From positions 1 to 52,015 of the forward strand of contig PAQF01000010.1 in NCBI GenBank assembly GCA_002709695.1: 52,015 nt of DNA. The letters run 5' to 3'. Under the pieces are notes generated by a model. The model did not search any database and was not told the DNA's origin. It saw nothing but the letters and a program-made list of their open reading frames with translations. Source of the DNA: Candidatus Poribacteria bacterium. Lineage in GTDB: Bacteria > Poribacteria > WGA-4E > UBA9662. Position numbers and translations under genes: made by a program. This document shows, in pieces, positions 1-8,435 of the stretch; position 1 is the stretch's first letter, and every line of letters starts with the position of its first letter.

Positions 1-36
1 TCCCAGTTGGCCTTTTTTGTTTTTTTGTATTTGTTG

Positions 37-65
37 ATTCTATTGTCTGGCCCAGACAATAGAAT
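37..65. repeat. Near-perfect 29-bp palindrome
   Basis: Two 14-base arms, attctattgtctgg (37-50) and ccagacaatagaat (52-65), are exact reverse complements around a single central C. As RNA this would be a 13-bp stem with a 3-nt loop. No T-run follows it on either strand, so it is not a standard intrinsic terminator. It lies 72 bp upstream of the Gfo/Idh/MocA gene, so an operator or a processing hairpin at the end of an upstream transcript are both possible. Confidence 0.75.
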
Positions 66-137
66 TGCGATGTTCCTCAACTTCTTGTAGAATGGCTGGG
101 TTGTAAGGGGCTGTTCTACTGAAGACGGGAGTCTATA

Positions 138-1223
138 ATGAGTAAAAAGCATTATCGTGCGGGAGCCATCGGATACACTGGAGAAGGCAACTACGGACAT
201 GGCCTTCATCTTGCCTACCATCACTTGGAAAATGTTGAATTTATTGCGGTCGCAGACCCTGAGCCTGTTGGTCGACAGAAAGCTTTAGAAGAAACTAATG
301 CTTTACGAAGTTATGTGGACTATCATGAGATGTTAGAGCGGGAAGACCTAGATATTGTAAGTGTTTGTCCTAGATGGGTAACAAATCATGTGGAAATGGT
401 GTTGGCTTGTTTAGAGGTCAATTGTCATGTGTATTGTGAGAAACCGATGACGGCAACTTTAGCCGATGGGGATTTGATTGTCGACGTGGCAGCGGAGAAA
501 GGTCTAAAAGTTGCCGTCGCCCACCAGGGAGTCTATTTCCCATCTACTTATGCACTGAAACAGATGTTACAGGATGGAAAAATTGGAAAAGTCGAATTGA
601 TTCGGGGCCATGGGAAACAAGATGGACGTGGAGGTGGAGAGGATATGATAACTCTTGGAACTCACACTTTCAATATGATGCGTTTTCTCGTAGGGGATGT
701 TGAGTGGATGAGTGGTCATGTGACTGAAGCTGGGGAAGAAGTTAGCCTTGACCATGTGCGCGTGCCAACTGAGCCCGTTGGGCCTGTGGCGGGAGATTGT
801 ATTCAAAGTTACTTCGCTTTCAAAAGTGGTGTAACTGGCTTTTACGATTCTCGGAAGGATCGGTTTGGGCGGGGGGGGATGGAGATCTACGGTAGTGAGG
901 GTATCATTTCTCCAAATGTAGGCCGAGCTGATCAAGTTGCTATATGTCTAGATCCGTGCTGGAGAATTGGTGACCCTTCCCAAAAGTGGGAAATAATCGA
1001 AATTTGCGATTTGCCACCTATAAGTAAACGAGCACTCGATTATGGAAATCATTTGGCGATTGTAGATTTGATTGAGGCAATTGAACAAAATCGGAAACCT
1101 CTTTCCAGTGCCAGTGATGCGGTAGCTGCCCTAGAGATGATTGTTGGGGCATACCAGTCACAATTGACTAAAGCTCGTGTTAATTTTCCAATAAAAAATC
1201 GTCAACATCCACTGAGTTGTTAA
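138..1223 (+). CDS. Gfo/Idh/MocA family NAD(P)-dependent oxidoreductase
   Basis: This 361-residue cytoplasmic protein has the two-domain layout of the family: an N-terminal Rossmann domain (about residues 5-125) and a C-terminal alpha/beta domain. The N-terminal region shows ADPEPVGR after the second strand, DLDIVSVCPRW, and the family hallmark EKP in YCEKPMTATLADG, whose Lys is usually part of the active site. A later segment, MITLGTHTFNMMRFLVGDV, carries the His expected from the GxHxxDxxxFLxG region. A GGGAG-type ribosome site (near 126-131) precedes the ATG. The family oxidises or reduces sugars, inositols and related polyols; the substrate cannot be read from the sequence. The gene leads a plus-strand block of PhyH-like oxygenases, which suggests a shared catabolic role. 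A run of eight G (871-878) lies in frame. Confidence 0.9.
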   Translation: MSKKHYRAGAIGYTGEGNYGHGLHLAYHHLENVEFIAVADPEPVGRQKALEETNALRSYVDYHEMLEREDLDIVSVCPRWVTNHVEMVLACLEVNCHVYCEKPMTATLADGDLIVDVAAEKGLKVAVAHQGVYFPSTYALKQMLQDGKIGKVELIRGHGKQDGRGGGEDMITLGTHTFNMMRFLVGDVEWMSGHVTEAGEEVSLDHVRVPTEPVGPVAGDCIQSYFAFKSGVTGFYDSRKDRFGRGGMEIYGSEGIISPNVGRADQVAICLDPCWRIGDPSQKWEIIEICDLPPISKRALDYGNHLAIVDLIEAIEQNRKPLSSASDAVAALEMIVGAYQSQLTKARVNFPIKNRQHPLSC

Positions 1224-2065
1224 TGATTTAGTAAGGTGATATTAGTAGGGATCATTTATTATTTGATTGATAATAGGAGTGGACGGAGTCGAGAATATAT
1301 CTGTTTTTATTGGCAAGTAAGCAGGTCTGTTACGTTGTGAGAAGGATGTTCTGCTAGTGGGAACAGTTGAGATGTGAAATGCAACCGGATATAGGCATAG
1401 GCTATGCTAAGTTAGTACGATGGGACTTATTTTGTCTGTGCTTTGAGCTGGTTTCCCATGAATGTCTCACTGCCTTTTAGAATTAGCTAATGTCAAGTAT
1501 AGCTTAGAGGTACATTATGTATTTCTTTTGCTAGTGTTACGTTAGCGTATCCGCCTTAGATACATGGCAGTCAAGTATTTGACTACTCTTGGAAGTTGAA
1601 AAACCGGTCGGTGGTCAGGAGTTCATGTCGATCAATTTAGCTGGTTGTCGGCTAAGAGAATGAGGTGTGAAAATTTTTCTTGTTGAATCAGATTTATGAT
1701 TCCCATTTACCTTTAAGTATTTAGTTGGTAAGCTTGGCGCAAAATTTCCTTCTTCGCTCCTTTTTTTTGAGAGTTGTGGATTTGGGCGATACATTTTCCT
1801 TGTTTTTTTGGAAGATATCTTTATTAAGCAAGAGTGTTTAGGTTTCCTCAATGGAGAGATCGTTAGTATGTTTTTTGTTATCATAGGTTGTGGTGTTGGT
1901 ATAAAACCTGCTTAGCTTTTGCTGGCAGTTGTGAAGCAGACTGTATCGACAGAAACTTGAGTTTGAATATCGAGTTTACAGATTAAATTGATATGGTAAA
2001 ATGTTTTTGGTGTAATAATTTATTTTTTGAAAGGACGTGCAAATAATAGTTATGAGGGTAGGCCA
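1224..2065. other. Intergenic stretch, no gene recognised
   Basis: About 840 bases separate the dehydrogenase from the first PhyH gene. Short open frames exist on both strands, including an 89-codon one on the minus strand (1615-1884), but none reads like a known protein or has a convincing ribosome site. No tRNA, clear terminator or repeat was seen. Decayed coding sequence is possible, since other gaps here hold remnants. Confidence 0.4.
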
Positions 2066-2887
2066 ATGTTGAATGTGGATCAGATACGAGATTTTCAGCG
2101 GAATGGTTTTTTGCTTGGTGATCGAATCTTGGATGATAATCAGGTAGAAGAACTTCGTGAGGAATTAGACCGTGTTATTGCTGAAGGGCCGGAGGAACCG
2201 GATCTTAGTCGGTCAAGAGCAACACGCATTGCCAATTTGGGCGGTAACCCAGATACACCGGTTTGGCAAATTGTCAATATGTGGCAAGCTAGCGAAGCTT
2301 TCCGTGCCTTAACTTTCCATCCTGTAATTGTCGAGGAAGTTGCACAATTACTGGATGCTGAGGAACTTCGTGTTTGGCATGATCAAGTTCAGTATAAGCC
2401 ATCGGGTATTGGTGGTATAACTGGTTGGCATCAGGATTCCCCCGCGTGGCCTAATATTGCGCCGAAAACGACACAAATTTCGTCGTGGGTTGCGTTAGAT
2501 GATGTGGATGAATCAAATGGTTGTATGAGTATGATTCAAGGATCACATAAATGGGGTGTTTGCGGACATTTCTTGCACCAGATGAGGTCTCAGATGCAGT
2601 CTTTTCAAGACGTTCCTGAATCGTTCGAAAGTCAAGAACTACATGTTGTTTTACGACCTGTTAAGAAAGGTTATGTTCATTATCATCATGCTTTGACGGT
2701 GCATGGTTCCCACCATAACAACAGTGGTCGTAAACGTCGGGCAATTGCTAATCATTATATGACGGAAAATACGGTCTACGATGAAACAGGTGGTCACTTG
2801 ATGAAGCCTTTTGTTACTGTAGCACATGGTGAGAAACTTGTTGGAGATGTTTTTCCTCTAGTTTGGCAGAAAGATGATGAGGTGTAA
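2066..2887 (+). CDS. Phytanoyl-CoA dioxygenase (PhyH) family protein, copy A
   Basis: A non-haem Fe(II)/2-oxoglutarate oxygenase of the PhyH family, which hydroxylates small organic substrates. It opens with the typical DQIRDFQRNGFLLGDRIL. The iron-binding facial triad is visible as His-x-Asp in GWHQDSPAWPN and a distal His in ALTVHGSHHNNSGRKRR, whose following Arg is the usual 2-oxoglutarate anchor. The ATG at 2066 is preferred over an in-frame TTG at 2027 because GAGGG (2054-2058) sits about 7 bases upstream and the protein then begins exactly where relatives do. It ends 3 bp before the next PhyH gene, so the two are probably co-transcribed. Substrate unknown; many bacterial PhyH proteins are annotated only by fold. 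Confidence 0.9.
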   Translation: MLNVDQIRDFQRNGFLLGDRILDDNQVEELREELDRVIAEGPEEPDLSRSRATRIANLGGNPDTPVWQIVNMWQASEAFRALTFHPVIVEEVAQLLDAEELRVWHDQVQYKPSGIGGITGWHQDSPAWPNIAPKTTQISSWVALDDVDESNGCMSMIQGSHKWGVCGHFLHQMRSQMQSFQDVPESFESQELHVVLRPVKKGYVHYHHALTVHGSHHNNSGRKRRAIANHYMTENTVYDETGGHLMKPFVTVAHGEKLVGDVFPLVWQKDDEV

Positions 2888-2890
2888 AGA

Positions 2891-3646
2891 TTGACAAACG
2901 AGGAAAAATTCATAGTTGATTTGGAAGGATACTTGGTAATTAAAAACGTCTTGGAAGAAGACGAAATTATGGAAATGAATCAGGTTATTGATAATGGTGA
3001 CAGAAGTGGTCCACCGAGCCGTTGGGGGAAACTTTTTAACAGATTGATAGATCATCCCAAAATTCTGCCCTATTTGATTGAGTTAATTGGTCCAAGTGTT
3101 CGATTGGATCATGACTATGCTATTTTAATGCAAAATGGTAGTTCGGGTGGAGGTCTTCATGGTGGGGAGGATGGTGGTAGACCCGGGGGAAATGAGGGAG
3201 ACCATTGGTACAAGTGCCGAGATGGGGTGATTCGCAATGGATTGTGTGTGATGGCCTATAATCTGGCTCCAGCAAAGTCTGGTGATGGTGGTTTTGCCTG
3301 TATTCCTGGAAGCCACAAAAGCCATTTCCTGCGTAATTTGTCTGATGATGTCCGCCATTTTAAGCGCCAAGTTCATTATGTCGTTCAGCCGGAAGTTGGA
3401 GTTGGAGACGTTGTGTTCTTTACTGAGGCTCTAGTACATGGTACGATGCCGTGGACATCCGCAGTAGAGCGACGTTCTTTACTCTATAAATACAGTCCGG
3501 GACACTCTGCTTGGTCTGGTAATTATTATAATCTTGATGATTACGAAGAATTATCGCCAAGACAAAAACTAATGTTATCTCCGCCTTCTATTCACATGTC
3601 ACTGTCAAGGGAGAGGAACTGGTACCTGAATGGAGATCAGGAATAA
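2891..3646 (+). CDS. PhyH family protein, copy B, with atypical HGG motif
   Basis: A 251-residue PhyH-fold protein beginning at TTG, with GAGGTG about 6 bases upstream in the end of copy A. The N-terminal FIVDLEGYLVIKNVLEEDEI and the distal LVHGTMPW with a following RRSLLYKY (His and Arg) fit the family. Where copies A, C and D have His-x-Asp, this protein has LHGGEDGG, that is His-Gly-Gly, so the carboxylate ligand is missing or supplied from a shifted position. A Gly-rich loop with GGRPGGNEGDHWYKC follows. In known Fe/2OG halogenases the Asp is replaced by Ala or Gly, opening a halide site; whether that applies here is inference. It may instead mark a PhyH subfamily with a different ligand arrangement. 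It is the second gene of a four-gene PhyH run. Confidence 0.85.
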   Translation: MTNEEKFIVDLEGYLVIKNVLEEDEIMEMNQVIDNGDRSGPPSRWGKLFNRLIDHPKILPYLIELIGPSVRLDHDYAILMQNGSSGGGLHGGEDGGRPGGNEGDHWYKCRDGVIRNGLCVMAYNLAPAKSGDGGFACIPGSHKSHFLRNLSDDVRHFKRQVHYVVQPEVGVGDVVFFTEALVHGTMPWTSAVERRSLLYKYSPGHSAWSGNYYNLDDYEELSPRQKLMLSPPSIHMSLSRERNWYLNGDQE

Positions 3647-3704
3647 TATATCTAGTAGAGAGTCTTCCGTGGAGTTTCGTCTATTGATGGGATTTGAGTA
3701 GGAA

Positions 3705-4553
3705 ATGAAAGCAGAAGATTATCAGTTTTTTCAGCACAATGGGTATCTTTCTTTAGGGAAAATTTTAACTGATGAAGAGTTAGAGTTTTACTTGCGCCTT
3801 TATGATCAAGATCGTGATAGAAAAGGGAGATTTTGGTTTGATTATGGACACCATCATCAGACTGCGAATTATGATGTACTTGTTAGTACTCCTGAGTTTG
3901 ATGGTTTGATCCGTCATCCTAATGTTATGGAACCTATATCCAATTTGATGGGAGGTGACATTTGTTTTTCGGAGATTGGTATAAGACACATGGCAGCTTA
4001 TACTGGTGAACCAAGACATTGTGTTTGGCATCGAGATAGTGATGTTCGTGGAGAGAGACATCTGATGGAACACCCACTTTGGATAAGGAATGTGCAACTG
4101 ATGGTGTATTTGTCTGATGTGAACGAAACCAGCCATTGTTTTTCGATTTCTCCTGAATCAGTTGGTCAGCCAGTCTTAGAAAAAGAAGCTCAGTTGGAAC
4201 GCGGAGGTGTTCATAATCTATATGGCCAAGCTGGAACAGCTATCTTGTGTAATTTTTCCGTTTTACATTCGGCCACTGTACGTGTGACAAAAAGCGAACG
4301 AAAGACTGCTCAGGTTTATTATGGGCATAGAAATCGGCCGCATATGGCCAATGATTCTCTAATACCTGTTGGGTTTTGGCGAGATCACCCAGATGAAGAA
4401 GTCCGTGCGTTCTATGGGGTTCTAAACGATAAAACTCGCAAATATCTGGAGCTTGGGGGGACTGAGCCGCACTCATTAGACAAATCCGCAGAGATCTTAT
4501 ATGAAATTGATTATAAAAATCGACCCGAACGGTCACTGACACAAAATGCTTAG
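3705..4553 (+). CDS. PhyH family protein, copy C
   Basis: A 282-residue PhyH-family Fe(II)/2-oxoglutarate oxygenase starting at ATG with a GTAGGA ribosome site just upstream. The N terminus, YQFFQHNGYLSLGKILTDEE, matches the family opening. Metal ligands are His-x-Asp in CVWHRDSDVRGERH and the distal His in FSVLHSATVRV, with an Arg about 10 residues later (KSERKTAQVYYGH) as the likely 2-oxoglutarate contact. It is clearly diverged from copies A, B and D, so this is not a recent tandem duplication; different substrates or steps are more likely. Gaps of 58 and 74 bp flank it, consistent with one operon or several closely spaced units. Confidence 0.88.
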   Translation: MKAEDYQFFQHNGYLSLGKILTDEELEFYLRLYDQDRDRKGRFWFDYGHHHQTANYDVLVSTPEFDGLIRHPNVMEPISNLMGGDICFSEIGIRHMAAYTGEPRHCVWHRDSDVRGERHLMEHPLWIRNVQLMVYLSDVNETSHCFSISPESVGQPVLEKEAQLERGGVHNLYGQAGTAILCNFSVLHSATVRVTKSERKTAQVYYGHRNRPHMANDSLIPVGFWRDHPDEEVRAFYGVLNDKTRKYLELGGTEPHSLDKSAEILYEIDYKNRPERSLTQNA

Positions 4554-4627
4554 GGCAGAAATTACCTTTCTAAGCATGAATTGAACTGGTAGTGAAATTA
4601 TCAATGAATTAACAAAGAGGTTGTGAT

Positions 4628-5506
4628 ATGGTATTGACGATTGAAGAAATTGACGCCTATAATGCGCAAGGTTTTGTCTTGGTTAAGGATGTCTTGAATC
4701 CTAGTGATACAAAACCTGTAATTGATGAATTGGAAGCTTTTATTGATGGTCAAGCTCGTGAATTATATGATCAAGGGAAAATTACTGATTTATGTAGTGA
4801 TGCACCTTTTGATGTGCGGTATGGTTTATTACTTAAGCAATGTGCGGAAATTGGTAAAGGTATGGACATTATGCATATGCGTTCACCTGCCATGTTTACA
4901 TTTTTAGGTAATCCTAATTTTCTAGATGCAGTTGAATCGTTGGTAGGGCCTGAAATTACCTGTAATCCAATACAGCACATTCGTGCTAAACCTCCATCAG
5001 ATTATGGTAGTAGTAGCTGGTCACATGGGGTTCCTTGGCACCAAGATGCCGCTGTAATGATGAAGGAAGCGGAGAACTCAAATGTTATTACTTGCTGGTT
5101 GCCACTTAGCAAGAGCACAATTCAGCGAGGTTGCCTACAGGTTTTACCTGAGGTTTCCAAAATGGGCTATTTACGGCACCAGAAAGAAGGAGGTACTATG
5201 ATTGTGCCTGACTTAATGCCTGAGATTGACCCGGTCTTTTTGGAATGTGATCGTGGTGATGTTGTGTTTATTAGCCGATTTACACCACACTGTTCTGTAC
5301 CGAACAAGTCTGACTACTGTCGTTGGTCGCTTGACTTGCGTTATCAACCGACAGGCCAACATACAGGACGAACATCAAATCCTGATTTTGTTGTTCGTAG
5401 TCAAAGTAACCCGGACAGTGTATTAACCGATTACGCTGAGTGGTGCCATCTTTGGGTTGATGCATTTGAAAATCCAAGAGGTCATTCTGTTCATCGAACG
5501 GATTGA
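4628..5506 (+). CDS. PhyH family protein, copy D
   Basis: A 292-residue PhyH-family oxygenase starting at ATG behind AGAGG. The opening IEEIDAYNAQGFVLVKDVLN is typical. The iron site shows His-x-Asp in VPWHQDAAVMMKEAEN and the distal His in SRFTPHCSVPN, followed by an Arg in RWSLDLRYQPTGQ that probably binds 2-oxoglutarate. The residues TCWLPLSKSTIQRGCLQVLP form the strand and turn that commonly follow the HxD motif. Last of four successive PhyH genes. Function inferred from family only. Confidence 0.9.
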   Translation: MVLTIEEIDAYNAQGFVLVKDVLNPSDTKPVIDELEAFIDGQARELYDQGKITDLCSDAPFDVRYGLLLKQCAEIGKGMDIMHMRSPAMFTFLGNPNFLDAVESLVGPEITCNPIQHIRAKPPSDYGSSSWSHGVPWHQDAAVMMKEAENSNVITCWLPLSKSTIQRGCLQVLPEVSKMGYLRHQKEGGTMIVPDLMPEIDPVFLECDRGDVVFISRFTPHCSVPNKSDYCRWSLDLRYQPTGQHTGRTSNPDFVVRSQSNPDSVLTDYAEWCHLWVDAFENPRGHSVHRTD

Positions 5507-5963
5507 GATAATTATTTTGGATACCTGTTTTCCTGCGGCAAGATCTTTGTCAGATGGTGAGAATGCGCATTGTACTATTCGTCCGGGAGTTTGGTGGGAA
5601 AAAATGTTACAGCCGATTATACTTGATTATCCGGGTGTAAAGTATTGTTTTCTCGTGGAATACTTTTATATCGATGTTGTTGAAAAAAAACGTATATTTC
5701 AGGTACTTAGCAATTTTAATGATGTTTCGGACAGCATACGGTTGGGTCCTCCAGTTAAGTCAATTTTGGAGAAGAAATGGCTTCAGGTAAATTAAAGAAA
5801 ATTATAACAAGATTTGTACTTGGAATGTTGAAGGGTAACTAATCAGAAATTAAATTTATAAGATTCATTGATACTAGCACCTGTATATATAGTAATCGGG
5901 TAGTAACTAGGAGTATTGAGAATGAAATCTACTGCATTTGATAAAAAAATATTAGAATCAGAA
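5507..5963. other. Intergenic stretch with one doubtful open frame
   Basis: A plus-strand frame that begins inside copy D stays open to 5795. Its downstream part includes IRPGVWWEKMLQPIILDYPG and looks somewhat protein-like, but it lacks a ribosome site and I do not recognise it. It could be the tail of a lost gene or chance. Nothing else was seen before the next start at 5964. Confidence 0.25.
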
Positions 5964-8126
5964 ATGAAGGTAATAAATCTCTTTTTGTTTTTCTCCCTGT
6001 TTTTGATAGCTAATGTCATTAGAGGTGAAGAGGTGATTGTGACTGATTGGGAAATTGTTGATGGGGTACCAACGGCATGGGAGTTTCTGACTGAGGGCAT
6101 TCAGTGTGAGGTTGCTAATGCTGGAATGCATCGTATTCTTTCCAAGAAAATTGTCGAAGGGGATTGGGTTATTGAGGCTGAGATAGAATGTTCTAATAAT
6201 CGTAGCTCTGCTTCACAGTCGATTCATTTTAGCGTTGCAGAGGACTATTCGTATGGATATATCCTTACTTTAAAGGGATCAGAACTTCTGCTCACTCGCA
6301 CTGTGGTGGGAGAAGGAGAGGCAAGTTGGACAAAGAATATCGTTTCTAATGCGATAAGTGCTGAACTCCTTGGCTTTGGCACGGGTGATTATGAGATAGT
6401 GGTTGATAGCTTTGCAATGGAAAGTTCTAAAAAAGAAGCAATCACTGATAATTTTGAGTCGGATCTTAGCAAATGGAATTGTTATATTGGTCAAGCGACC
6501 ACACATGGTGGGAAACTGCTTCTGGGCAACAATAATGTAGCAGCACATAATGAAGGGATAAGAACTATAGATCATATTGCTCCAACAGAATACCTAGAGG
6601 CAATCATAGAAGTGGATACAGCATCAGGGGAGGGAGGATACCAGTTTGATTTCAGATTAGCGACAGATGATTCGGGTTATATTGGCATACAAAGGCGATT
6701 CGGCCATTTCGGATCAAAAATTCTCTTTAAGGTTGTTCCTGGTTGGGACTTACCTTCAATCGATGTTCCCAATCAGAATAGACAGTTTAAATTGAAAATT
6801 ACGTGTGACCAGTCGATTGGTGTGTCTGCTGGTTACTACGATTTGCTCGATGGGAAGGGTTGGGTCAAAATAGGTGATACTATACAGATCGAAGCCGCCA
6901 GAAGGAATGTGAAGGTCTGGCCGGTTGCCGTTAATATGTCCATGCGTAAGCTCAAAATTTTCAAACGAGGTGGAACCTATGCTTTCAGTTTGGACGACCA
7001 TATTGTTGGTACTATAACAAATCCAAAGCTTCGAGGTGCTATCCAGATTAATGATTTATATAAGTTTCCTGAGCCAAATAAAGGTCGTTATGGTCTTGCC
7101 TTCATTGATAGTGGAAAATATAGAATATCGAAGTTTCAGATACGCTCGCTTCAATCAGTCAGGAAATATAAAGGCAACCCGATTTTACCTTCGCATGCTC
7201 CTCAAGGGGCATGGGATCAAAATCAGGCTTTCCCCGCTACAATAAGGAAATTTGGGGATATGTATTATCTGTATTACACAGGTGTAGATAATGCAGATCC
7301 AAAATTGGAAGGTGGAGGGATCGGACGCATTGGTGTTGCAACAAGTAATGACGGTTATTATTTCGAGAAGTATGACAAGAATCCTATTTTTGACCGGGTT
7401 GTTCCAGATAGTGATTCTAGCTTGAAACTGCAAGGAATGGCCTCTGTAAAGTTGCCGGATGGGAAGTATGCGTTGACATATACTGTTTGGAACGGTAAAA
7501 GATGGGGCGCACTGGAATATGCCGTTGGATCATCCCCACTAGGACCGTTCCATTTGGGATTAAAAAATCCAATGATTGTAACGAGTAATGGCCCAGATTT
7601 TGATGAATCGCATGTACATCTTCACAATGTTGTTCGAGAGGATGACGGTAGTTATGTGATGCTTTACACAGGGTTTGGGCGTGTGCTTGATTATTGGGGG
7701 GACAGAGGAGGGTTTGCTACGAGTAAGGATTTTACGATGTGGACTAAATATGCAGGAAATCCAGTTTTTCCACTTGGCGAAAATGGAGCTTGGGATGATA
7801 ACCATGTACGTCCCAAAGGGTTTATTAAATATGGTAATTACTATTATATGTTTTATGAAGGTGCACATTATGCAGAGCATGTAGAACTTTGGTTTGATCA
7901 AGTTGGTATGGCACGTTCAAAAGACTTGATTCATTGGGAACGTTATCCTTATAATCCAATTATCCCTATTGATGCAGGAGGTGGTAGGGATACTCTTGTA
8001 ACAGAATGGCCAACGCCAATTGAAACTGAAAGTGGTCTTGCCGTGTTCTATTGGGGGGGGATGCCAGGAGATGTTGGGATTTCTAGAGCTGAAATTTCTA
8101 GAGAACTTCTAGAGGCATGGAAATAA
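5964..8126 (+). CDS. Secreted multidomain protein with C-terminal GH43/GH130-like beta-propeller
   Basis: A large exported protein of about 720 residues. The ATG at 5964 gives a clean signal peptide (MKVINLFLFFSLFLIANVIRG); upstream in-frame starts at 5916 and 5922 would bury it. The first 390 or so residues are beta-rich, with two segments resembling concanavalin-like or laminin-like sandwich modules (FSVAEDYSYGYILTLKGSEL; YQFDFRLATDDSGYIGIQRR). The last 330 residues carry repeated blade motifs: GNPILPSHAPQGAWDQNQAF, KNPIFDRV, KNPMIVTSNGPDFDESHVH, GNPVFPLGENGAWDDNHVR, YNPIIPIDAG. This pattern is typical of five-bladed GH43/GH32/GH130-like propellers acting on polysaccharides or glycosides; exact activity is not assignable. 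It lies directly after the PhyH genes, which hints at release and then oxidation of a sugar-derived substrate. A G8 run occurs in frame (8053-8060). Confidence 0.75.
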   Translation: MKVINLFLFFSLFLIANVIRGEEVIVTDWEIVDGVPTAWEFLTEGIQCEVANAGMHRILSKKIVEGDWVIEAEIECSNNRSSASQSIHFSVAEDYSYGYILTLKGSELLLTRTVVGEGEASWTKNIVSNAISAELLGFGTGDYEIVVDSFAMESSKKEAITDNFESDLSKWNCYIGQATTHGGKLLLGNNNVAAHNEGIRTIDHIAPTEYLEAIIEVDTASGEGGYQFDFRLATDDSGYIGIQRRFGHFGSKILFKVVPGWDLPSIDVPNQNRQFKLKITCDQSIGVSAGYYDLLDGKGWVKIGDTIQIEAARRNVKVWPVAVNMSMRKLKIFKRGGTYAFSLDDHIVGTITNPKLRGAIQINDLYKFPEPNKGRYGLAFIDSGKYRISKFQIRSLQSVRKYKGNPILPSHAPQGAWDQNQAFPATIRKFGDMYYLYYTGVDNADPKLEGGGIGRIGVATSNDGYYFEKYDKNPIFDRVVPDSDSSLKLQGMASVKLPDGKYALTYTVWNGKRWGALEYAVGSSPLGPFHLGLKNPMIVTSNGPDFDESHVHLHNVVREDDGSYVMLYTGFGRVLDYWGDRGGFATSKDFTMWTKYAGNPVFPLGENGAWDDNHVRPKGFIKYGNYYYMFYEGAHYAEHVELWFDQVGMARSKDLIHWERYPYNPIIPIDAGGGRDTLVTEWPTPIETESGLAVFYWGGMPGDVGISRAEISRELLEAWK

Positions 8127-8200
8127 CCAGTACTACGTCTGTTTAAATTTGGTGGATTTTTGGGTCGGAAATTGATGCCAGCAGAGTTTTAAAGGATTAG

Positions 8201-8323
8201 ATGCGTTTAGGACATAATAATTTACATGAGTCTCGATTTGCATTATTAATCGAAGGTTGGCTTGCACGCAAAATTCCTGTTTTTTTGAGAAAACTCTATG
8301 GCTCCATTTTAAACAATACCTAA
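8201..8323 (+). CDS. Possible 40-residue small protein
   Basis: In the 300-base gap between the propeller protein and the LamG gene, an ATG preceded by AAAGGA opens a 40-codon frame. The predicted peptide is basic and amphipathic in its second half (IEGWLARKIPVFLRKLYG). I do not recognise it. The ribosome site is the main support; a chance frame or the remnant of a lost gene is as likely. Confidence 0.2.
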   Translation: MRLGHNNLHESRFALLIEGWLARKIPVFLRKLYGSILNNT

Positions 8324-8435
8324 CGCATTTAATATATTTATTTCACCTGCCACAATAGCTGGATTTATATCTTAAGTATGTGTTAGGCTAACTTGGATTA
8401 TCTTAAAGATTATGTCTAATTGAGGTGTGTATATT

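Noticed and set aside
1615-1884. An 89-codon minus-strand frame in the first gap.
   Set aside because: Lys/Ser/Pro-rich composition typical of non-coding AT-rich DNA, with no ribosome site or recognisable family.
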